64,000 nt of DNA from the IMG/VR virus record IMGVR_UViG_3300006224_000007, positions 1-64,000 of that record; one strand, written 5' to 3'. Source of the stretch: a virus. Position 1 is the stretch's first letter. Every line of letters starts with the position of its first letter. The notes beneath the pieces were generated by a model, which worked only from the letters and a program-made list of their open reading frames with translations, did not search any database and was not told the DNA's origin. The translations under genes were made by a program, and so were the position numbers. Below are positions 22,336-30,880 of the stretch, one piece after another.

Positions 22336-22991
22336 AAGTTATAATGAAAGCAAGAGTTGGCTCTCATCTTTATGGTCTTAACACAGAACATTCTGACGAA
22401 GATTTTCTTGGAGTCTTCATAAGACCTACAAGAGAAGTTCTTAGTTTCTTTCACAATGAAGAAACTTATGTCACTAAAGAGCCTGATACTACACTTCATG
22501 AATTGAAGAAGTTTATGTACTTAGCTGCTAAAGGAAATCCTACTATACTTGAGCTTTTATTTGTGCCAGAGTATGAAGTGTTAGAATATGAAGGACACAT
22601 GCTTTTAGATTATAGAGATTGCTTTTTAAGTAATCATATAAGAGATTCCTTTGGTGGCTATGCTTATCAACAGGCTAAAAAGCTTCAGCAAAGAGAGGCA
22701 GAAGGATTAGAGGGATTCAATCCCGCAGTAAAGAATCGGTATGCTAAACATGCTCGTCATTGTTTTAGGCTGCTTAGACAAGGTAAAGAGCTTCTGGAAA
22801 TGGGTTGGCTTAATCCTAAGTTATCTAATCCAGAAGAGTATTTTGCTATAGGTGAACTGCCAACAGCCGAATTGGTAGCTAAATTTGTAGACGAATATGA
22901 TGCCTTTCTTCAAGCTAAGTCTGTACTTCCAGATGAACCCGATTGGGAACAACTTGATAATCTATTATTGTTACTAAGAGTAGGGATATAG
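22332..22991 (+). CDS. Pol beta-superfamily nucleotidyltransferase (PF10127/RlaP-like)
   Basis: 219 residues. ARVGSHLYGLNTEHSDEDFLGVF at the N-terminus is the Gly-Ser helix and Asp-x-Asp motif of this superfamily. The rest is helical. RlaP-type proteins are linked to RNA repair. It is one base from RtcB, so both probably act on RNA ends in repair. It may oppose host enzymes that cut tRNA during phage infection. Confidence 0.8.
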   Translation: MKVIMKARVGSHLYGLNTEHSDEDFLGVFIRPTREVLSFFHNEETYVTKEPDTTLHELKKFMYLAAKGNPTILELLFVPEYEVLEYEGHMLLDYRDCFLSNHIRDSFGGYAYQQAKKLQQREAEGLEGFNPAVKNRYAKHARHCFRLLRQGKELLEMGWLNPKLSNPEEYFAIGELPTAELVAKFVDEYDAFLQAKSVLPDEPDWEQLDNLLLLLRVGI

Positions 22992-22992
22992 A

Positions 22993-24156
22993 ATGAAAGT
23001 AATAGCAACTGAGAAATTACCTATCAAGTTATGGTTGGAAGACATAGAGGATGGTGCTTTGGAACAGGCCAAACATCTTGCTAATCTTCCTTTCATACAT
23101 AAGCATGTAGCAATCATGCCTGATTCTCATGAAGGATATGGAATGCCTATTGGTGGAGTATTAGCTACCAAAGGTGTAGTAATTCCTAATGCGGTTGGTG
23201 TAGATATTGGTTGTGGAATGTGTGCTGTAAAAACTGACCAATACCAACACTGGATTCAACCCGAACAGTACAAACAAATAATGGGTAGAATTCGGGAAGA
23301 GATTCCTGTAGGATTTTCTCACCAGGAAACTGCTCAACAAATTCGTGATTTGCCTGATGGTGTAGAAGAAGACTATGTTATTGCAAGACAATATCTTGCA
23401 GCCCAAAAACAAATTGGAACTCTTGGTGGTGGAAACCATTTTATTGAGATTCAGTATGATGAAAAAGGCATGGTCTGGATAATGGTTCATTCTGGTTCTA
23501 GAAATCTTGGCAAGCAAGTTGCTGATGTGTATAATAAATGGGCGGTTCATTTGAATGAGCGTTGGCATTCTCAGGTTCCTAAAGAATGGCAGCTTGCTTT
23601 TCTTCCTATTGAAGAAGAAGTAGCCAAGAGATACATCATTGAAATGCAATACTGTGTAGATTTTGCCTTAGATAATAGATTAAATATGATGAACAAAATC
23701 CAGGATATCTTTGCAGAAGTTCTTGGTGTAGTTGGCTATGGTGATATAATTAACATAGCTCATAACTATGCTGTTTGGGAAAACCATTTTGGACAGAATG
23801 TTATTGTTCATAGAAAAGGTGCTACTCGCGCTAGAACAGGAGAGATAGGAATAATTCCTGGTAGCATGGGTACTTCGTCTTATATTGTGGAAGGATTAGG
23901 AAATGCTGAATCGTTTACGTCTTGCTCTCATGGTGCGGGTAGGAGAATGGGTAGAAAAGAAGCTACAAAAAGACTGGACCTTAGTACAGAAATCGGAAAC
24001 ATGGACGCAAAAGGAATCATACATGGTCTTAGAAATCAATCAGACTTGGATGAAGCGCCAGGAGCTTACAAAGATATAGATGAAGTGATGGAAAATCAAA
24101 AAGACCTTGTTAAGATTCTTGTTAAATTACAACCATTGGCGGTAATAAAGGGATGA
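22993..24156 (+). CDS. rtcB: RtcB RNA ligase
   Basis: 387 residues. Conserved RtcB landmarks: MPDSHEGYGMPIG, VGVDIGCGMCAV (Mn-binding Asp/Cys), GGGNHFIE, MVHSGSRNLGK and SCSHGAGR near the end, whose His takes the GMP. RtcB joins 2',3'-cyclic phosphate or 3'-phosphate RNA ends to 5'-OH ends. No archease is seen. It lies after the nucleotidyltransferase, pointing to an RNA-repair pair. Confidence 0.95.
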   Translation: MKVIATEKLPIKLWLEDIEDGALEQAKHLANLPFIHKHVAIMPDSHEGYGMPIGGVLATKGVVIPNAVGVDIGCGMCAVKTDQYQHWIQPEQYKQIMGRIREEIPVGFSHQETAQQIRDLPDGVEEDYVIARQYLAAQKQIGTLGGGNHFIEIQYDEKGMVWIMVHSGSRNLGKQVADVYNKWAVHLNERWHSQVPKEWQLAFLPIEEEVAKRYIIEMQYCVDFALDNRLNMMNKIQDIFAEVLGVVGYGDIINIAHNYAVWENHFGQNVIVHRKGATRARTGEIGIIPGSMGTSSYIVEGLGNAESFTSCSHGAGRRMGRKEATKRLDLSTEIGNMDAKGIIHGLRNQSDLDEAPGAYKDIDEVMENQKDLVKILVKLQPLAVIKG

Positions 24157-24476
24157 AAAAGTCTCCGAAGATAAGAGTTACTAGAACTATTGATGAAGAT
24201 ATTAAATGGGAATTAGATGGTAGTTTAGAGAATGCCATTAAAACTCTTCAAACTTATTATGATAATCATAAAGATGATTTTGAAAATCTCTATCTAGAAA
24301 TAGATACTTATTATGATTATGGTGATTCTTATGCTAAAGTTTCTCTCATTGGTAGTAGACCAGAAACAGATGAAGAGTATGAAAAAAGAATAAGAATTGA
24401 TATGGAATATAAAGAAAGAAAAGTAGCAGAAGAGAAAAAACAATATGAGCAGCTTAAAAAGAAATATGAGCCGTAA
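24153..24476 (+). CDS. Hypothetical protein with charged helical tail
   Basis: 107 residues: an N-terminal alpha/beta domain (TIDEDIKWELDGSLENAIKTL), then a highly charged helix ending QLKKKYEP, much like the end of the protein at 16879. Unknown. Confidence 0.65.
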   Translation: MKKSPKIRVTRTIDEDIKWELDGSLENAIKTLQTYYDNHKDDFENLYLEIDTYYDYGDSYAKVSLIGSRPETDEEYEKRIRIDMEYKERKVAEEKKQYEQLKKKYEP

Positions 24477-24478
24477 AA

Positions 24479-24649
24479 ATGTTATGTCCTGAGTGTGGTG
24501 GAGATAGAGTTCATAAAATCCAGGATAAGTCTGGAGAGAAGATTAAGCAAAAACGGTCTACTTTAATGATGTGTTCAGATTGTGGTTATACATTTAGACT
24601 AGTAGTAGTTGGAAAGGGTAAAGATGGAAGTCAAGCCTCTGATAGATGA
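24479..24649 (+). CDS. Tiny zinc-ribbon protein
   Basis: 56 residues with CPECGG and CSDCGY pairs. Overlaps the next gene by 26 bases in another frame. Function unknown. Confidence 0.6.
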   Translation: MLCPECGGDRVHKIQDKSGEKIKQKRSTLMMCSDCGYTFRLVVVGKGKDGSQASDR

Positions 24650-25223
24650 AGAAGAGCCTAAAACTCAAGTGGTTGTCAAAGAGCGCACGAAGCAGTTTTT
24701 ACAATTACCTTTAACTCGCCAGGAAATGATATTGACAGCGGCTATTGGTTATGAGATAATGAATCAGCAGGAGAAACTGCTTAAAGCTCGTAGAGACAAT
24801 GAAATCCGTCCTATTGTTGAAGGTGCCGCAGATGCTTATGGCATAGAAGACCAGAATGGTCATTTGCATTTGGTTATGTCTTCTACCATAGAAGACCAGG
24901 AAGTAAATACTGAAGTAATTAGAACCAAAAGAATCTCTCGCACTTTGAATAGTGTAAAAGCTGAAGCTCTCTTAAAAGAGAAAGGGCTTTATGAATCTTG
25001 CGTAATTCAAGTAATCTCTTGGGAGTTTGATGAAGAAAAGATTATTGAAGCTTATAATGCTGGTATGTTATCAGCGGGTGAGCTTGATGATATTTTCTCT
25101 GAGCGTATTGATTGGGCAACTAAAGTAAATACCGATTTGCCTGAAGTTAAAGAGTTAGAAACGATTCGCAAAGAGATAGAAAAAGCTAAGAAAGGAGAGT
25201 TACCAGAAATTGAGTCAAGTTGA
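24624..25223 (+). CDS. Hypothetical helical protein
   Basis: 199 residues from ATG 24624 (GGAAAGGG). Largely helical and charged, with RTKRISRTLNSVKAEALL in the middle and a Lys/Glu end. No family recognised. Confidence 0.65.
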   Translation: MEVKPLIDEEEPKTQVVVKERTKQFLQLPLTRQEMILTAAIGYEIMNQQEKLLKARRDNEIRPIVEGAADAYGIEDQNGHLHLVMSSTIEDQEVNTEVIRTKRISRTLNSVKAEALLKEKGLYESCVIQVISWEFDEEKIIEAYNAGMLSAGELDDIFSERIDWATKVNTDLPEVKELETIRKEIEKAKKGELPEIESS

Positions 25224-25464
25224 AGCTGAATTTTTACCTAATCATGTTTATAAGATAGCATATAAGCCAGCTAGAAATGCGGGATATCACACTGGTCTTG
25301 ATGTAGAATTAGTCTGTGCTAGTTGTGGTGGAAATCAATGGAGCTATCACATAAGAACTGGTACAGGTAAATTACCAGAAGACCAAATGAAATTAAAATG
25401 CACAGAATGTGGTCAGTGGTTTATCTGTAATAGAAAAGAGATAACTAAAATTCTTGGGCTGTAA
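25210..25464 (+). CDS. Zinc-ribbon protein
   Basis: 84 residues, TTG start. CASCGGNQW and CTECGQWF are paired zinc knuckles. Unknown function; overlaps the previous gene by 14 bases. Confidence 0.6.
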   Translation: MSQVEAEFLPNHVYKIAYKPARNAGYHTGLDVELVCASCGGNQWSYHIRTGTGKLPEDQMKLKCTECGQWFICNRKEITKILGL

Positions 25465-25465
25465 A

Positions 25466-25921
25466 ATGCATCTTTATCAAATAAAAGAACATGAAGTTCC
25501 CCTTTATACTCTAAGGTATCTTAAATATATCTTCGGTTCCTCTAGGAGTGCTGTAATTAACAAGGAAGCTAGAGGACATTTACCTCCAGCAAACTTCCGA
25601 AATGAGCAAGGAAACCGCTTGTATTCTATAGAAGACCTTGCTATAATTGACTACATCTATAAAGAGGTTTGGCCTTATAAGCAGGGTATTCAAGTACCTG
25701 AGTGGGTTAAAGAATTGTCTGCCGAAGCCCTTGCACAAAGTAAGAGGGTTGTGGTAGAATATGGCAAGTCCTTGAATGATGACGATTGGAAAGAGCTTCA
25801 TCAGAAGTACAGTCAGTTTAATCGGTTCAGAGTTCAGCTTTATATTGAAAGTTGGAGAAGAAGACTTTTAGACACAAATAAATTTTTTCCAGAACTAGTA
25901 GAGGATGAAAATGAAATTTAG
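25466..25921 (+). CDS. MerR-like winged-helix DNA-binding protein
   Basis: 151 residues from ATG 25466. YLKYIFGSSRSAVINKEARGHLPPANFRNEQGNRLYSIEDL reads like a MerR-type helix-turn-helix with a wing. The C-terminal half is helical. Possibly a transcription factor for nearby genes. Confidence 0.65.
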   Translation: MHLYQIKEHEVPLYTLRYLKYIFGSSRSAVINKEARGHLPPANFRNEQGNRLYSIEDLAIIDYIYKEVWPYKQGIQVPEWVKELSAEALAQSKRVVVEYGKSLNDDDWKELHQKYSQFNRFRVQLYIESWRRRLLDTNKFFPELVEDENEI

Positions 25922-26171
25922 AGTTGGAGATTTAGTTAAAGTAAGAGACGATTTGCCAGAGGATGCTCCAGCATATCAGGACCAGGATTATTTTGATAGC
26001 TTTTATAATACTGAGGACTTGCTCATACAAGTAATAAAACAGGTAAAGGGTGGTAGATTATTAATCCTAGATGAAAAAGATGAATGGGGTTTAATTCCAA
26101 CAGAAATGGAAGTGACAGTAACACTCATAATTACTCCCCGTTTTGAAGAAAAAGAATTGGAGTTAATATGA
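25911..26171 (+). CDS. SH3-like barrel protein, tandem copy 1
   Basis: 86 residues from ATG 25911 (GAGG six bases upstream). FRVGDLVKVRDD, a central loop and EKELELI. First of five head-to-tail members of the expanded family. Confidence 0.65.
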   Translation: MKFRVGDLVKVRDDLPEDAPAYQDQDYFDSFYNTEDLLIQVIKQVKGGRLLILDEKDEWGLIPTEMEVTVTLIITPRFEEKELELI

Positions 26172-26380
26172 GCTTTGAAATTGGTGATGATGTAAAAGTA
26201 TTAAACTTTGATGCTCTTCCTCTTCCTAAGAATGAACAAGAGGAATTTAATATGTATATTGGATTAGTAGGAACAGTTGTTGACATAATTGATGATTATG
26301 AATCTGTTACTCCAATTGGAGTAGAGTTTTCAAACTTACACTTTCTGTGGTTTGGGGAAAGCGAGATAGAAAAGGTATGA
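26168..26380 (+). CDS. SH3-like barrel protein, tandem copy 2
   Basis: 70 residues: FEIGDDVKVLNFD, GLVGTVVDIID and GESEIEKV. Joined to its neighbours by 4-base overlaps. Confidence 0.65.
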   Translation: MSFEIGDDVKVLNFDALPLPKNEQEEFNMYIGLVGTVVDIIDDYESVTPIGVEFSNLHFLWFGESEIEKV

Positions 26381-26565
26381 ATCTAGAAGTTGGAGATGTT
26401 GTAAGAGTTAGCAATCCGACTAATTCAATGTTAAAAGAATTTTATTTAGGTGCTTTAGGTATAATCTCTAAGATTGCTAAGAGAAAAAACTATCCAATAG
26501 AAGGTAGGTTTCCAGATGGAGCTAATTATGCATTCAATGAAAAGGAATTGGAGTTTATAGAATGA
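26377..26565 (+). CDS. SH3-like barrel protein, tandem copy 3
   Basis: 62 residues from ATG 26377: LEVGDVVRVSNP, LGALGIISKI and EKELEFIE. Same plan as its neighbours. Confidence 0.65.
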   Translation: MNLEVGDVVRVSNPTNSMLKEFYLGALGIISKIAKRKNYPIEGRFPDGANYAFNEKELEFIE

Positions 26566-26753
26566 AGTTTGAACTTGGAGATAAAGTAAAGGTTTTAGAT
26601 GCTTATCCTGGGTCTAGTGTAGCAAACTCTGGAGATATTGGAGTTGTAGTAGATAACACAGGAGCCTATTTTGAATTAGCTTTTCCAGTAAAGGTTACAT
26701 TTAAAAAGGGCGATGAAATATTTAGAGAAGAAGAGTTGGAATTAGTAAAATGA
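26562..26753 (+). CDS. SH3-like barrel protein, tandem copy 4
   Basis: 63 residues: FELGDKVKVLDA, GDIGVVVDNTG and EEELELVK. Same plan. Confidence 0.7.
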   Translation: MKFELGDKVKVLDAYPGSSVANSGDIGVVVDNTGAYFELAFPVKVTFKKGDEIFREEELELVK

Positions 26754-27019
26754 AGGGAAATAATTTTGGTCTTCCGTTTGATTTTGAGCCAAAGTATAAT
26801 TTAGATAGAAACTATCTTACTTGTATTAATCTTTTTAAGCCGGGTGATATAGTGACTGTTGAACGGTCAATAACGGAAGATACAAAAGATTTGATTGGAG
26901 CATCTGGAATATTAGCAGAAACATTTTCAGGAGTTTGTTTGGTAAGATTGTTTGGAAGTAATCGTGCTATTGTGTTTCATAACTCAGAATTGAGGTTTTA
27001 TAATGAAACAAGGATTTAG
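26750..27019 (+). CDS. SH3-like barrel protein, tandem copy 5 (diverged)
   Basis: 89 residues with an extra N-terminal stretch, then FKPGDIVTVERS, GASGILAETFSG and NSELRF. More diverged but on the same plan. Confidence 0.6.
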   Translation: MKGNNFGLPFDFEPKYNLDRNYLTCINLFKPGDIVTVERSITEDTKDLIGASGILAETFSGVCLVRLFGSNRAIVFHNSELRFYNETRI

Positions 27020-27269
27020 TGCAGGTTGTTCTCTTGAAGTCACACTCAAATTTGCAGAGTATGAAAATCTCAAACCAAGTTTTTGGTGTGGTATCTCAGA
27101 AGAGTGGGAAACAGAAGAACCTGTTTCTTATGATAATCTTAAAGTTAAAATTTCTACTGTACAAGATATGTGTAGAACAATTTGTGAAGAAAAGATAGAC
27201 ACAGACATTTACGATGTAAAAACTGTCAAAGTCTTTGAACAAATAAACTACAAAAAGAAAGGAAAATAA
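27003..27269 (+). CDS. Hypothetical protein before SSB
   Basis: 88 residues: SAGCSLEVTLKFAEYENLKPSFW, with a basic end (NYKKKGK). Phages often place a small protein of this look next to replication genes; none is named here. Confidence 0.6.
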   Translation: MKQGFSAGCSLEVTLKFAEYENLKPSFWCGISEEWETEEPVSYDNLKVKISTVQDMCRTICEEKIDTDIYDVKTVKVFEQINYKKKGK

Positions 27270-27272
27270 ATT

Positions 27273-27902
27273 ATGGGTAATTGGTTTAGTAAAGGTTTTG
27301 AGGAAGCGGAAGCGCAGGTAGCAGCAAATACAGGCAATTGGACTAGAGAGTTCTTTCTGAAAAGTAATGAAGAGGCTAAGGGTGTTCGCATCCTAGATGA
27401 AGATTCTACTAATATTCGTGACCATTTTGTAAAAGGCAAGGGTTGGTATACTTGTATTCAAGGTATTGGTGACGAAAATTGTCCGTTGTGTGAGGCTGGA
27501 AACAAAGCTACAAACCACTTCGTTTTCAATGTGTTTGACCCTAGAGAATATACTGACCGTAAGGGTGAAACTCATAAAGACCAAGTTAAAATTTGGAGAG
27601 TAGGTATTACTCTTCTTCGTGTGCTTAATAAAAAGCGTAATAAGTACGGTCCTTATCCTACATGGATTATGGAAGTCAGTAAAATAGGTTCTGGTCAAAG
27701 TACAGCCTGGAATATTGAAATTGAAAAGGCTGAGAAAGAGTTCAAACTTTCTGAAGGTCAAGAATTGTATGACCTAGAAGAAGTTTTAGCTCCTAAGACT
27801 AGAGCAGAATTGTTAGCTGTTCTTAGTGGCGCTCCTACATCTACTTCTGATGATGAAGATGATGGAGACGATGAACCTATCGACTGGAAAAAGAAACTAT
27901 AA
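27273..27902 (+). CDS. Single-stranded DNA-binding protein (gp32-like)
   Basis: 209 residues, ATG after AAGGAAAATAAATT. A central zinc or knuckle region CIQGIGDENCPLCEAG, OB-fold-like strands (KIWRVGITLLRVL), and a very acidic tail (DDEDDGDDEPIDW) typical of phage SSBs that recruit partners. Followed by a strong terminator and then the DNA polymerase. Confidence 0.75.
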   Translation: MGNWFSKGFEEAEAQVAANTGNWTREFFLKSNEEAKGVRILDEDSTNIRDHFVKGKGWYTCIQGIGDENCPLCEAGNKATNHFVFNVFDPREYTDRKGETHKDQVKIWRVGITLLRVLNKKRNKYGPYPTWIMEVSKIGSGQSTAWNIEIEKAEKEFKLSEGQELYDLEEVLAPKTRAELLAVLSGAPTSTSDDEDDGDDEPIDWKKKL

Positions 27903-27908
27903 AGGAAA

Positions 27909-27947
27909 GGGGGAAGCTGATAGCTTGGCTTCCCCCACCTTTTTTTC
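27909..27947 (+). terminator. Strong intrinsic terminator
   Basis: GGGGGAAGC (27909-27917) pairs with GCTTCCCCC (27928-27936), followed by TTTTTTT. It separates the SSB from the DNA polymerase. Confidence 0.9.
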
Positions 27948-27963
27948 TCAAAAGAAAAAATAA

Positions 27964-29862
27964 ATGATTATTTTAACTGAAGAAGCATTAGATAATGTAT
28001 TAGAAACTCTATCAACTTCTGAGTTGATAGCCTTTGACTTTGAGACAATGCCATCAGGCTTATATCCTGACGTTGATAAAAAAGAAGCTTCTATTCATCA
28101 CAAAATGCTAGAGATTGAAGGTCTTGCTCTAAGAAGTGAAAAACTTGAGCCTGTGTACATTCCATTTACCGATACAGAGGTATCGAGAATATATCTAGTA
28201 GAGCAATTAAAGAAGCTTTTTAGTCAGGATTCTCTGTTCATAGCACATAACATACAGTTTGATGCTAAAGTAGCAGATTACTTTCTTGGAGCAAGACCTA
28301 AAAATAAATTCTGTACGCTTGTTGGCTACTGGTATCTTGATGAAAACGTTCCAAAGGATGCCAAAACTCTTGCCAAAAAACATTTTGGCATGGATATGAT
28401 TTCTTATGATGAGGCTAAAAAACTTTCAAAAGAAGAATTCTATGAATATGCCAAAAGAGATGCTCAAGCTACTTACTTGTTGTATTTCTTTCTAAAAGAA
28501 AATCTTGAAAAGAAACATTGGCATTTAGCATCTACAATAGAGATGCAATTTATTGACGTTCTTATAGATATGACTTTACATGGAACGCCTTGTGACCTTG
28601 ATTACCTTAAAAAAGGTGAAGAGCTTCTTACCAACAAGGCAATAGAACTAGAAGCTAAAATCCATAGAGAGCTTGGAGAGTTTAACATTGGTTCTACTCA
28701 ACAACTTTGTGAAAAAATCTACGGAATAAAAATTAAAAGAACTAAGGCTGAAGGTTTAACTCTAACTAAAGTAGACGATTATAGTTCCAAAAAGTATGCC
28801 AAGGTTATAGATACAACTGAAACTGGTGCGCCTAGCACAGATGAAAAAGCTTTATCTAAATTAAATACTCCTGCTGCTAATCTCATAAAAGAATATCGTG
28901 GGATAATGAAGCTTCTTTCTACCTATGCCATAGGATATCAGAAGTATGTTATTGACAATAGAATTTATCCTACGTTCAATAACTCAGGCAAGGAATCATT
29001 CCAATATGGTACAGTAACAGGAAGATTAAGTTCTGCTGCTCCCAACATGCAAAATATTTCTCATGAAGCTACAGAAGGATGGTGGCTAAGAGAAGCTATT
29101 TATGCTCCTGAAGGATATGATTTAATTGTAGCTGATGAATCCCAGCTAGAAGTACGATTGCTTGCTCATTTTAGTAAGGATGAATATTTAACTCAGGCTA
29201 TTAGGTCTGGAGAAGATGTTCACTTAGCGACAGCAAAGCTTATTTTCAACAAAGATGATATTGATAAGGAAGAAAGACGCTTTGCCAAGACCATGAATTT
29301 CTCCATAAGTTATGGTCAAGGAATAAATGCTATTGCTGAAGCCTTGAAAGTTACTCCAGCAGAGGCAAAACAGTTTAAATATGACTATTTTGATACGTTT
29401 CCTGGTGTAGATGATTGGGTTACAAGGGTTGGGAATAGGGTTGTAAATCCAGAAAATGCTGACCATCATGTTATAACTATAATTGGAAGAAAAAGAAGAT
29501 TTCCAGAGATACCAGCATTACAGATTTTGCCAACTGATTCAGAAGAAGTATACAAATATAAAAGAGGGCAACTAGCTAGAGTTAAACGTCAAGCTGTTAA
29601 CTCTATTATCCAAGGCTCTGCTTCTGACGTTTTAAAAATGGCTATGGTATGGATAAGCCAGGAGTTTAAAAACAAACAATTAGACGCACATATAATTCTT
29701 CAAGTTCATGATGAACTTGTGATAGAATCTAGAAAAGACTATACAGAACAAGCTATGGAGATAGTCAAGAATCATATGGAAAGACCGTTTGAAGACGAGC
29801 TAGATGTTCCCCTAGAAGTTAAGCCGATGAAAGTTAAAAAATGGAGTGAGGGAAAGGATTGA
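27964..29862 (+). CDS. Family A DNA polymerase with 3'-5' exonuclease
   Basis: 632 residues. Exonuclease motifs: FDFE (Asp25-x-Glu27), AHNIQFD and YAKRDAQATY. Polymerase motif A is ADESQLEVRLLAH (DYSQIE in most relatives), motif B RRFAKTMNFSISYGQG (Ser for the usual Gly after NF), motif C LQVHDELVIE. No 5' nuclease domain. Main phage replicase, in the same block as SSB, RecA and resolvases. Confidence 0.95.
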   Translation: MIILTEEALDNVLETLSTSELIAFDFETMPSGLYPDVDKKEASIHHKMLEIEGLALRSEKLEPVYIPFTDTEVSRIYLVEQLKKLFSQDSLFIAHNIQFDAKVADYFLGARPKNKFCTLVGYWYLDENVPKDAKTLAKKHFGMDMISYDEAKKLSKEEFYEYAKRDAQATYLLYFFLKENLEKKHWHLASTIEMQFIDVLIDMTLHGTPCDLDYLKKGEELLTNKAIELEAKIHRELGEFNIGSTQQLCEKIYGIKIKRTKAEGLTLTKVDDYSSKKYAKVIDTTETGAPSTDEKALSKLNTPAANLIKEYRGIMKLLSTYAIGYQKYVIDNRIYPTFNNSGKESFQYGTVTGRLSSAAPNMQNISHEATEGWWLREAIYAPEGYDLIVADESQLEVRLLAHFSKDEYLTQAIRSGEDVHLATAKLIFNKDDIDKEERRFAKTMNFSISYGQGINAIAEALKVTPAEAKQFKYDYFDTFPGVDDWVTRVGNRVVNPENADHHVITIIGRKRRFPEIPALQILPTDSEEVYKYKRGQLARVKRQAVNSIIQGSASDVLKMAMVWISQEFKNKQLDAHIILQVHDELVIESRKDYTEQAMEIVKNHMERPFEDELDVPLEVKPMKVKKWSEGKD

Positions 29863-30035
29863 TAGGTCTAGTTGAAAAAATTAAATCCAACTTTGATGTG
29901 CGGAAACCGGCCTTGCAACCTCCCGCTACAGTACCGCTAGGACGCGCTACAGCACCGCTACAGCGCGTCGGTTTCGCGCCGGTAGTATCGGACCTATGCC
30001 ACCGCGCCGCCGATTCTAGCGTGTCTGCGCTCTAA
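29859..30035 (+). CDS. Possible small G+C-rich protein overlapping both neighbours
   Basis: A 58-codon frame from TTG 29859 (GGAAAGGA upstream) to a TAA that overlaps the next ATG. It is Pro/Ala/Arg-rich (KPALQPPATVPLGRATAPLQR) with a codon mix unlike the rest of the genome. Start and stop overlaps fit real coupling, but the composition argues that it is a recent insert or an RNA/DNA element read by chance. Confidence 0.4.
   Translation: MIGLVEKIKSNFDVRKPALQPPATVPLGRATAPLQRVGFAPVVSDLCHRAADSSVSAL
29900..30032. other. G+C-rich iteron-like island (possible origin)
   Basis: About 130 bases of strongly G+C-rich DNA in an A+T-rich genome. It holds three direct repeats of CGCTACAG (29924-29931, 29945-29952, 29956-29963) and an 8-bp inverted repeat GACGCGCT/AGCGCGTC (29941-29948, 29962-29969). 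The position just behind the DNA polymerase fits an origin or regulatory site. A horizontally acquired small element is the alternative. Confidence 0.6.
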
Positions 30036-30607
30036 TGCTAAAAGAAAAGGAGAAACAAATAAATAATGCATTGAAAATTTGGTTCTGTGGTTCACATGGT
30101 ACAGGAAAGACTACTCAAATGGAGTACTTTTTGAGTATTCATCCTAACTTTAATCGCTTGGAAATGGAAAGGCGAAGCCTCTTAGAAGCTGGAATTATAA
30201 AAGTAAATAAGGATGCTGCTCCTTGGGATGAAATAGTAATAGCTGGAAATGCTATGTTAGCTATGTTATCTACTTCTACACCATTTATTTCTGATAGAAG
30301 CTGGGTAGATAAATGTGCTTATTCTCAATGCCTACCATTTAAAAATGAACTTCTTGATGCATATCATACTGTTAACACTAATGCTTTCTTTGGTTTTACC
30401 GAAAACGATAAATATTTTTACTTTCCTCCTATATTACCACTAGAAGATGATGGCGTTCGTTCTCTTGACCCTCAATATCAAAAAGATATAGACTCTATGA
30501 TTATATTTTATCTAGATTACTTTAAAATACCATATCATATAATGGAAACAACAACTGTGCAAGATAGACATTTTGAAATAGAAAAGGTTCTAGGAACACT
30601 TAAATGA
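30035..30607 (+). CDS. P-loop kinase/NTPase (AAA_28-like)
   Basis: 190 residues. Walker A GSHGTGKTTQ near residues 19-28 and a basic Arg patch (MERRSL) suggest a nucleotide or nucleoside kinase-type P-loop enzyme. FISDRSWVDKCAYS is the Asp-Arg segment of such kinases. It might phosphorylate nucleotides or RNA ends; not resolvable here. Overlaps the previous frame by one base. Confidence 0.75.
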   Translation: MLKEKEKQINNALKIWFCGSHGTGKTTQMEYFLSIHPNFNRLEMERRSLLEAGIIKVNKDAAPWDEIVIAGNAMLAMLSTSTPFISDRSWVDKCAYSQCLPFKNELLDAYHTVNTNAFFGFTENDKYFYFPPILPLEDDGVRSLDPQYQKDIDSMIIFYLDYFKIPYHIMETTTVQDRHFEIEKVLGTLK

Positions 30608-30774
30608 AATATAAGGAATATGAAAGTGCATTCATAAGATGCCCTGAATGCGGTAATTATATAGATGAAGATTCTTTGATGTGCAAAAAATGTGGCTATG
30701 ATTATTCGAAGGAGATAAGAAATGGCAAACCTAGTTACTCCAAAAATAGAACCAAGGCGAAAAGATATTGTTAA
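30604..30774 (+). CDS. Tiny zinc-ribbon protein
   Basis: 56 residues with CPECGN and CKKCGY pairs and a basic C-terminus. 4-base overlap with the kinase gene. Unknown. Confidence 0.6.
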   Translation: MKYKEYESAFIRCPECGNYIDEDSLMCKKCGYDYSKEIRNGKPSYSKNRTKAKRYC

Positions 30775-30880
30775 AACATTTCAAGAGGTTTGTACTGGCT
30801 TGACAATTCTTTTCTCCTACAGTATACTGTGGTTATTAATTGGAGCGTTAGGTTATAGAATTTTCTTATGGGTGTTCTAA
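30722..30880 (+). CDS. Small membrane protein before RecA
   Basis: 52 residues, ATG after AAGGAGATAAGAA. One membrane segment near residues 25-51. It overlaps the zinc-ribbon gene by 53 bases and carries the consensus promoter at 30800. Unknown function. Confidence 0.55.
   Translation: MANLVTPKIEPRRKDIVKTFQEVCTGLTILFSYSILWLLIGALGYRIFLWVF
30800..30828 (+). promoter_or_regulatory. Consensus sigma-70/A promoter upstream of recA
   Basis: TTGACA (30800-30805), exact 17-base spacer, TATACT (30823-30828). It lies 53 bases before the RecA start. Confidence 0.7.

Noticed and set aside
24733-24761. TTGACA with 17-base spacer and GATAAT inside the gene at 24624
   Set aside because: Lies deep inside a helical coding region, and no new gene group starts soon after; kept out of the features.
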